Shown: positions 6,920-11,912 of the stretch, piece by piece
How the letters are laid out: the number at the start of each line of letters is the position of its first letter
Position numbering within the stretch: the first letter of the stretch is position 1
DNA from: CAZRDB01 sp964598695
GTDB taxonomy: Bacteria; Armatimonadota; Zipacnadia; UBA1398
Length of the DNA stretch: 13,653 bases
Reading direction: 5' to 3'
Assembly (NCBI GenBank): GCA_964598695.1
Contig: CAZRDB010000140.1
Coordinates: forward strand, 1 to 13,653
Notes under the pieces: model-generated
The model's input: the letters and a program-made list of their open reading frames with translations, nothing else
The model's database searches: none
What the model was told of the DNA's origin: nothing
Position numbers and translations under genes: made by a program

Positions 6920-7495
6920 CGCCGGTCACCTCCCGTCAGCAGATCGCCGTAGGCGACCGCCACCGAGCCCGTCGGCACCCGCTCGAGACCGGCCACGGGC
7001 CACTCGGCAACCACGACCTCGGGCACGGGAGCGGGCCGCGACGCGCCCTCGCGGCCGGTGACCGCTCCGAGCAGCGCGGCAAGGCCCAGCGCGCACGCGA
7101 CGCCGAGCGCCGCGACCGTGCGGAGCGCGGGCCGCGGCGCCTCGGCCTGCGCCCGGTCGAGCGCCCGCCCGAGCCGCAGCGCGAACTCCGGACCGGCAGC
7201 CGGCGCGGGCGCCGCGCCGAGCGCCCCCCACAGCGCGCGGGCCCGGCGGGCCTCCTCGGCACACGCGGGGCAGGCCTCGATATCCGCCCTTATACCCCCG
7301 CCCCCGCGCTGGTCGCGCGCCCCCCCGCAATTGCCCCCACTTTGCCCGTGACCCCAAGGAAAAGATTGGGGGGTCACTGCGGGGGGGGNNNNNNNNNNAG
7401 GCCTCGAGATGCAGCCGTAGATCCCCGGCCGCGCGCTCGTCGAGCGAGCCCGCGAGCAGTGCCTCCAGCTTGCCTCGTACCGCTCTGCATCTCAT
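6916..7495 (-). CDS. Zinc-finger (ZAS-type) anti-sigma factor, interrupted by an assembly gap
   Basis: Single-pass membrane anti-sigma factor for the sigma factor just upstream. The gene is split in this assembly. The N-terminal part (7495 to 7408) and the rest (7280 to 6916) are in different frames because about 127 bp of contig-end sequence and N lie between them. Both edges carry AGGCCTCGA (7272-7280 and 7399-7407). Joining at that repeat gives 453 bp, an intact 150-residue protein. The join restores LHLEACPAC, the His29-x3-Cys33-x2-Cys36 ZAS zinc motif, with an additional Cys3. A membrane helix spans about 81-103 and a short outside domain follows. ATG 7495 overlaps the sigma stop as ATGA, and the stop overlaps the next start as ATGA. 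The small outside domain suggests that signal detection depends on a partner, probably the Spy/CnrX-like protein. Confidence 0.85.
7281..7407. other. Assembly gap (10 N at 7389-7398) with spurious contig-end sequence
   Basis: Positions 7281-7388 are long C and G runs with little coding potential, ending in G8 and then 10 N. The sequence AGGCCTCGA occurs immediately before this stretch (7272-7280) and again after the N (7399-7407). Collapsing the repeat removes 127 bp (not a multiple of 3) and restores one open anti-sigma gene. The two contigs therefore almost certainly overlap, and the inserted bases are not genomic sequence at this position. Confidence 0.85.
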
Positions 7496-8067
7496 TGCGG
7501 GTCACTTCCTTGCGGGTCGTGCAGGTCGGCGAGTTCCCGCCAGAGAGCCTGCCTGGCCCGGTAGAGCATCGCCTCGACCGCCTTCTCGGAGCACTCCAGC
7601 ACCTCCGCGATCTCGCGGTACGAGCGCCCCTCGTAGCGGCAGAGGATCACCGCCAACCGCTGGTTCGCCGGCAGACGCTCGAGCGCGGCTTGCACCCGCC
7701 GAGCGGTCTCGCCGTCGAGCACCTCGCGTTCGGGTCCGTCGCGGCTCGCGACGCGAGGCTCGTCCGGGAGCGGGCCGGTCCGCGGCCTGCGCCGCCTCTT
7801 CCGCCCCTCCTCGATGCACACGTTCGCGACGACCCGATAGAGGAACGTCGTGAACCGGGCCGAGGGGCGGTAGGACCTCCGCGCGCGGTAGAGCCGGAGG
7901 AACGCCTCCTGCGCGACATCCTCGGCCTCCTCGGCCGAGGGGAGGTACCGCGCGGCAACGGCCAGCGCCCGGTCGCGGTGGCGGAGCACCAACGCGTCGA
8001 AGGCCGCGCGGTCGTCGCGCGCCGCCCGCGCCATCAGCTCCTCATCGGTCGCCCCGCCCGGCGCCAA
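7492..8067 (-). CDS. ECF-family RNA polymerase sigma factor (sigma-70 family, region 2 + region 4)
   Basis: 191-residue alternative sigma factor that directs RNA polymerase to stress promoters once its anti-sigma factor releases it. Region 2 spans about 22-92 (LVLRHRDRALAVAARYL, then AEDVAQEAFLRLYRA and FTTFLYRVVANVC, followed by a basic RKRRRR stretch). Region 4 spans about 124-178 (LERLPANQRLAVILCRYEG, then the helix-turn-helix YREIAEVLECSEKAVEAMLYRARQAL). Regions 1 and 3 are absent, which defines the ECF type. The start is TTG 8067 with GGAGGA 7 nt upstream; no earlier ATG or GTG lies in frame within the intergenic gap. The stop overlaps the anti-sigma ATG as ATGA. It is preceded by the Cys-rich gene (66 bp gap containing a strong hairpin). 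I cannot assign a numbered ECF group. Target promoters are unknown, though GGAAC-like boxes occur nearby. Confidence 0.93.
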   Translation of the reverse strand: MAPGGATDEELMARAARDDRAAFDALVLRHRDRALAVAARYLPSAEEAEDVAQEAFLRLYRARRSYRPSARFTTFLYRVVANVCIEEGRKRRRRPRTGPLPDEPRVASRDGPEREVLDGETARRVQAALERLPANQRLAVILCRYEGRSYREIAEVLECSEKAVEAMLYRARQALWRELADLHDPQGSDPQ

Positions 8068-8074
8068 GCACGGC

Positions 8075-8080
8075 TCCTCC
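8075..8080 (-). promoter_or_regulatory. Shine-Dalgarno GGAGGA for the TTG-initiated sigma gene
   Basis: On the minus strand GGAGGA is followed by a 7-nt spacer and TTG (8067-8065). This supports TTG as the start and gives a protein beginning MAPGGATDEELMARAARDD, a typical ECF N-terminus. Confidence 0.7.
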
Positions 8081-8093
8081 CGTTGGATCGTGC

Positions 8094-8123
8094 GGGCGGG
8101 GGCGGCCGGAGCAGCCCCCGCCC
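8094..8123 (-). terminator. Strong GC hairpin between the Cys-rich gene and the sigma gene (attenuator or terminator candidate)
   Basis: Perfect 10-bp inverted repeat GGGCGGGGGC / GCCCCCGCCC with a 10-nt loop, starting 10 nt after the Cys-rich gene stop (8134) and ending about 26 nt before the sigma start. No T-run follows on the minus strand, so complete intrinsic termination is unlikely. Partial termination or RNA-end protection would allow much more Cys-rich protein than sigma factor from one transcript. Confidence 0.5.
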
Positions 8124-8133
8124 CATGCCTTCG

Positions 8134-8526
8134 CTACGCGCTCGGCGCCTTCCGCTCGGCCGCCTTGCCCGGCTCGCAGCTCCCGCCGCACTTGCCGGCG
8201 CAGCCGCAGTCACAGCCGTCCTTGCACGCGCCGGCCGGGCACGCGCACTCGGCGCACTTGCCGGCGCAGCCACAGTCGCAGCCGTCCTTGCACGCGCCCG
8301 CCGGGCACGCACACTCGGCGCACTCGCCGGCGCATGCGCCCTCGGCGCGCGGGCAGGCCCGAGGAGCCTCGCAGGCCCCGGCGCCCATCATCGGGCAGCC
8401 TGACGCGGGCTGGACGCCATCGGGCGACGGCTGGGTGGTCGCGCCGCCGGTCGCACTCGCGACCGCGATGCCGGCGCCGACCAGGATCGCCACTGCCAGA
8501 ACCAAGATCGCAACGTTCCTCCGCAT
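8134..8526 (-). CDS. Exported cysteine-rich repeat protein (metallothionein-like composition)
   Basis: 130 residues with 20 Cys, all in the part after residue 43. A basic N-terminus and hydrophobic helix (about 5-25: VAILVLAVAILVGAGIAVA) form a signal peptide or anchor, so the Cys-rich part is probably outside the cytoplasm. The Cys region contains two 22-residue repeats (65-86 and 87-108) of pattern CAGxCAECACPAGACKDGC plus DCG, and a partial third. A CPMMG motif is at 44-48. The start ATG 8526 has GGAGG 7 nt upstream; an ATG 6 nt earlier is too close to that site. It precedes the ECF sigma / anti-sigma / sensor genes on the same strand. I do not recognise a named family. Cys pairs of this type could bind Zn, Cu, Cd or Fe-S, or form disulfides; metal or thiol stress protection is inference. 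Confidence 0.8.
   Translation of the reverse strand: MRRNVAILVLAVAILVGAGIAVASATGGATTQPSPDGVQPASGCPMMGAGACEAPRACPRAEGACAGECAECACPAGACKDGCDCGCAGKCAECACPAGACKDGCDCGCAGKCGGSCEPGKAAERKAPSA
8203..8334 (-). repeat. Tandem 66-bp repeat (two full units, partial third) within the Cys-rich gene
   Basis: Units 8203-8268 and 8269-8334 match at 61 of 66 positions by direct comparison. Each encodes 22 residues with seven Cys. Of the five differences only one changes the protein (Lys to Glu). A partial third copy continues to about 8167. This indicates duplication within the gene followed by conservation of the Cys spacing. Confidence 0.93.
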
Positions 8527-8752
8527 GTCCATTCCTCCATGTTCACGGTCGGGGGGTCCGACCCTCGTCAGCCGCGTCGGTGCATGCGGCAGCCTGTTCC
8601 TGCCTCCTTAAACGCCCGCCGCGCCACGAACCCTCGCAGCCGGCCGCGGAATCCCGCGTCGGCCCTCCCCATGCAGGAGCCGCCGGTCCGAACGGCCAAC
8701 CTCTAGGAGGAGCTTGCGGCACCCAACGGCACCGTGGACGGGAGACCCGAAC

Positions 8753-8757
8753 GGAGG
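8753..8757 (+). promoter_or_regulatory. Shine-Dalgarno GGAGG deciding the hybrid kinase start
   Basis: GGAGG is followed by 7 nt and ATG 8765. The longer frame would begin at TTG 8714, where an AGGAGG lies only 3 nt away, too close for efficient initiation. The ATG is therefore preferred. Confidence 0.6.
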
Positions 8758-8764
8758 CGCGTGC

Positions 8765-11038
8765 ATGCCCACGCGAGCGACAGGACCGGGCGTCCCGCTG
8801 TCCGGCCGCGCCATGGCGGGCGAGGGGACGGAGCCGGCGCCCCTGGCGCGGACGGTGCTCGACGCGCTCCCCGACGCAATCGCGCTCCTCGACGGCGCCG
8901 GCCGCTACCTCGTTGCCAACCGCGCCGAGTGTGAGCGTCTGGGCCGCACGGAGGACGCGCTTCGGGGCGCCGTGGCGGACGACCGCGATGCCGAGGCGGA
9001 GTACTGCACGCGGAGCGAGGTGGCGCTCCCCGACGGGCTGGGCGTCGGGAGGCTGGTCGTGCGCCACGCCGCCTCCCGCCGCGCCGAGGCCGAGAGGGAG
9101 CTGGAGCGGGTCAAGGCGATCCTCGAGACCGCGATCGAGCAGATCCCCGTACCGATCGCCCTTGTGTCCTGCCCCGATAGCATCATCCTCTACGCCAACC
9201 GCGCCTGCGCCGAGTTCCTCGATGTCGGCGACCGCGGCTCCTCGATCGGGTCGCCCCTCCATGCCGTCCGCCGGACCTGGCAGGACTATGACCCCAACGG
9301 TCAGCCCGTGCCGTTCACCGAGATGCCGCTCATGCGCGCGATGCGGGGCGAGGTCACGAGCCCCACCGTCTACGAGGTGCGTACCGATCGCGGCTCGCAG
9401 CGCTGGGAACTCGCCACCGGCACGCCGATCTACGGGGCCGACGGCGCCCAGATCGCGGCCATGGTGGTCTTCGTTGATATCACCGACCACATGCGGACCG
9501 AGAACGCCCTGCGCGAGAGCCAAGAACGGTACCGCCGGATCGTCGAACTCTCCCACGAGGGTGTCTGGACGATGGACGCGGACTGCGCAACGTCCCTCGT
9601 CAACCCCCGCATGGCCGCGATGCTCGGCTGCACGCCCAGCTCGATGGTGGGCCGCTGCGTGACCGACTTCCTCTTCCCCGAGGATCTCGATGACCACGAG
9701 GCCCGCATGGTGGAGCGCCGGTCGGGCCTGCGGGGGCAGTACGAGCGACGCTTTCGTCGTGTGGATGGCGGCGAGCTGTGGGCCGAGGTCTCGGCCGTGC
9801 CGGTCTGGGGTCCGAGCGGGGAGTACCAGGGCTCCTTCTCGATGGTGCGCGACATCACCGAGCGCAAGCGCGCCGCGGCCGAGCGGGCGCGCCTCGAGCA
9901 GGAGCTGGCGGAGGCCCGCAAGTTGGAGTCGATCGGCCAGCTCGCGGGCGGTGTCGCCCACGACTTCAACAACATGCTGATGCCCGTCCTGGGCTACGCC
10001 GAGATCCTGCGGAGCACGGCGGCCGAGGGCTCGCCCCAGCGCGAGGCGCTCGACTACATCATCGCCGCCGCCGAGCGGGCGCGCGACCTCACCCGCCAGC
10101 TCCTCGCCTTCGCCCGGCGCCAGACCCTCGCGCTGCGCCCGCTCGACCTCAATGAGGTGATCCGCGGGATCGCCGACATCTTGCGGCGGATGATCCGCGA
10201 GGATATCGCGATCGTCACCGACCTCGCGCCCAGGGGCTGCGTTGTCCTCGGCGATGCCGGCCAGCTCGAGCAGGTCATCCTCAACCTGGCGATCAACGCC
10301 CAGGACGCGATGCCCCAGGGCGGGACACTCACCGTCGCCACGGTGCGGACGACTGCCGAGGCCCGCGATGCGGAGGAGCCGAACGGCGCCCAGCCGGCTT
10401 GCTCCGTCGCCATGACCGTGACCGACACGGGCTTCGGGATGGACCGCGCCGTTGCCGAGCGGATCTTCGAGCCCTTCTTCACGACGAAGGAGATGGGCCG
10501 CGGCACGGGCCTCGGCCTCGCCACCGTCTACGGCATCGTGCGGCAGCACGAGGGCCACATCGCCGTCGAGAGCGAGCCCGGCAGCGGTACGCGCTTCACC
10601 GTCCGACTCCCGCTGGTCAACGCGCCCGCGGCGCGACACGGGCGGGCGGGGCCCAACGCGGAGCCCGTTGCCGGCAGCGGGACGGTCCTGCTCGTCGAGG
10701 ACCAGCAGATGGTCCGCGGCGTGACCCGGAGCCTCCTGGAGCAGTGCGGCTACACGGTGATCGAGGCGGCGGACGCCGAGTCCGCCCTCGCTGCCTCCGC
10801 GGCCACCACGGAGCCGATCTCCCTCCTGGTGACCGATGTCGTGATGACCGGGATGGACGGCCGCACGCTCCACGAACGGCTCGAGCACGAGCGGCCCGGG
10901 CTCCCCGCGCTGTTCATGTCGGGCTACCCGAGCACCGTGATCGGCCACCACGGCGTGCTCGACCCGGGCGTCCACTTCCTCCAGAAGCCCTTCTCGCTGG
11001 CCGATCTCGCCGCGGCCGTGCGCGATGCCCTCGGGTAG
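8765..11038 (+). CDS. Soluble PAS-containing hybrid sensor histidine kinase with C-terminal receiver domain
   Basis: 757 residues, no membrane segment, so a cytoplasmic sensor. Order: a short PAS-like region (about 28-105), PAS 2 (about 117-245), PAS 3 (about 252-370, ending VRDITERKRA), a coiled linker, HisKA with phospho-acceptor His399 in GGVAHDFNNML, an ATPase domain (N-box LNLAINAQDAM with Asn511; DTGFGM 554-559; GTGLGLATVYG 580-590), and a receiver (641-757) with acidic pair Glu645-Asp646, phospho-acceptor Asp691, Ser719 and Lys741. All catalytic residues are present. Hybrid kinases of this type often pass phosphate to a further response regulator or act on their own receiver; no partner is encoded beside it. 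The first PAS is much shorter than the usual 100-110 residues and may be degenerate. It is divergent from the Cys-rich stress gene. The signal is unknown; heme-binding PAS, as in FixL, cannot be recognised from the sequence. Confidence 0.93.
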   Translation: MPTRATGPGVPLSGRAMAGEGTEPAPLARTVLDALPDAIALLDGAGRYLVANRAECERLGRTEDALRGAVADDRDAEAEYCTRSEVALPDGLGVGRLVVRHAASRRAEAERELERVKAILETAIEQIPVPIALVSCPDSIILYANRACAEFLDVGDRGSSIGSPLHAVRRTWQDYDPNGQPVPFTEMPLMRAMRGEVTSPTVYEVRTDRGSQRWELATGTPIYGADGAQIAAMVVFVDITDHMRTENALRESQERYRRIVELSHEGVWTMDADCATSLVNPRMAAMLGCTPSSMVGRCVTDFLFPEDLDDHEARMVERRSGLRGQYERRFRRVDGGELWAEVSAVPVWGPSGEYQGSFSMVRDITERKRAAAERARLEQELAEARKLESIGQLAGGVAHDFNNMLMPVLGYAEILRSTAAEGSPQREALDYIIAAAERARDLTRQLLAFARRQTLALRPLDLNEVIRGIADILRRMIREDIAIVTDLAPRGCVVLGDAGQLEQVILNLAINAQDAMPQGGTLTVATVRTTAEARDAEEPNGAQPACSVAMTVTDTGFGMDRAVAERIFEPFFTTKEMGRGTGLGLATVYGIVRQHEGHIAVESEPGSGTRFTVRLPLVNAPAARHGRAGPNAEPVAGSGTVLLVEDQQMVRGVTRSLLEQCGYTVIEAADAESALAASAATTEPISLLVTDVVMTGMDGRTLHERLEHERPGLPALFMSGYPSTVIGHHGVLDPGVHFLQKPFSLADLAAAVRDALG

Positions 11039-11052
11039 CCTGGGCGCGTCGC

Positions 11053-11727
11053 CTACTCCGCGAGCTGGTAGTCGGTCAGCTCCGCGACACGGGGGGCCCG
11101 GTTCGGTCCGACCCCGCCGGACTCCGTCTTAACGAGCCCGACGCCCTCGGCATACCACGCGGTGCGGGCCATCGTGCGCTCGCCGAAGGTCGTCGCATAC
11201 ACCAACTTGAGGCAGCCCTCGAACGTGCCCTTCGGCACCGTCACCGTCTCGACGGCCGCCAGCTCGAGCGAGAGCGTGATCTCGGAGGTCCCGTTCGGCC
11301 GCGTCACCGTGACCGTCGCCTCGCTGCGGTCGCCGACCTTCATCGTACCGGGGAAGGCCGCCGCCGGCTCGTAGGTCATCTCGAGCGGGGCCGCCCCCGC
11401 CTCCGGGCCGCGCGGCATCATCACCGAGCCGAACAGGGTATACCCCTCTTCGGTAACGGCCTCGTAGCTGCCGCGCTGGAGGTTGCCTTGGGCGTCCTTC
11501 TGGAGGATCGGCATTGCCTGCTGCCCGGCGAACTCCTTCGGCTCGCCGACCTCGTAGGTGATCGTGGTCTCGCCTTGGCGCCCGGTCGTCCGGAGCACCC
11601 ACTTCGAGCCGGTCGTCTGTGGCATGTAGCCCTCGAGCGTGTAGGTCTGCTCCTGCCCGAGCGCGAGGCCGTGGGCGAGCAGGGCGAGCACCGCTGCGGC
11701 GAGCAAGGCCATGAGCGTACGCTTCAT
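11053..11727 (-). CDS. Secreted protein of unknown function
   Basis: 224 residues. A clear signal peptide (MKRTLMALLAAAVLALLAHG, probably cut near residues 23-24, LALG-QEQ) is followed by a beta-rich domain with no membrane helix. Recognisable pieces are TTGSKWVLRTTG, VTVPKGTFEGCLKLVY and TAWYAEGVGLVKTESGG. The last two resemble a phrase (VPaGtFxxC... then WYapGVGlVk) seen in several uncharacterised extracytoplasmic families such as DUF3108-like proteins, so a similar fold is possible, but I cannot assign a function. Start ATG 11727 has GGAGGA 8 nt upstream; the frame extends to 11805 but those residues are basic and precede the signal peptide. It is convergent with the kinase (14 bp apart, no obvious terminator between them) and divergent from the hydrolase-like gene. 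A GGAACC-N16-GTCTGG sequence about 70-95 bp upstream could be an ECF promoter. Confidence 0.75.
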   Translation of the reverse strand: MKRTLMALLAAAVLALLAHGLALGQEQTYTLEGYMPQTTGSKWVLRTTGRQGETTITYEVGEPKEFAGQQAMPILQKDAQGNLQRGSYEAVTEEGYTLFGSVMMPRGPEAGAAPLEMTYEPAAAFPGTMKVGDRSEATVTVTRPNGTSEITLSLELAAVETVTVPKGTFEGCLKLVYATTFGERTMARTAWYAEGVGLVKTESGGVGPNRAPRVAELTDYQLAE

Positions 11728-11795
11728 CGGTTCGGTCCTCCGGTTCGATCCGCGGTCGCGACGAGCCCTCCGGCCCCCGGAGCGCCTCCCGCAGG

Positions 11796-11823
11796 CCAGA
11801 CACACGGCACGAGAACTGGTTCC
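11796..11823 (-). promoter_or_regulatory. Possible ECF-type promoter upstream of the secreted protein
   Basis: The minus strand reads GGAACC (11823-11818), 16 nt, then GTCTGG (11801-11796), similar to the general GGAAC...CGTC pattern of ECF sigma promoters. It lies about 70 bp upstream of the start at 11727. Such short motifs are frequent in GC-rich DNA, so this is tentative. Confidence 0.28.
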
Positions 11824-11912
11824 GCGCCCGAGGAGTGAGGGCGGCCCGAGCCGAACAGCGAGGAGTCGGTCCGGATCGGGGCTCAGGACCGCGTGGAGGA
11901 TCGGAGGCCTGG

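Noticed and set aside
7281..7377. Separate small gene starting at 7377 on the minus strand
   Set aside because: Its N-terminal part comes entirely from contig-end junk; it is the 3' part of the anti-sigma gene.
8191..8334. CRISPR-like or intergenic direct repeat
   Set aside because: The 66-bp repeats are contiguous, in frame, and encode the Cys units; there are no spacers.
8714..8764. TTG start at 8714 for the kinase
   Set aside because: The ribosome site is only 3 nt from the TTG, and the 17 added residues are not conserved-looking. ATG 8765 has GGAGG at 7 nt.
8543..10975. 810-codon open frame on the minus strand opposite the histidine kinase
   Set aside because: Composition is Arg/Gly/Ala/His-rich with no domain, and the plus strand encodes a complete kinase. 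Long antisense frames are expected at this GC content.
11039..11052. Bidirectional terminator between the convergent kinase and secreted-protein genes
   Set aside because: Only 14 bp, with no inverted repeat or T-run.
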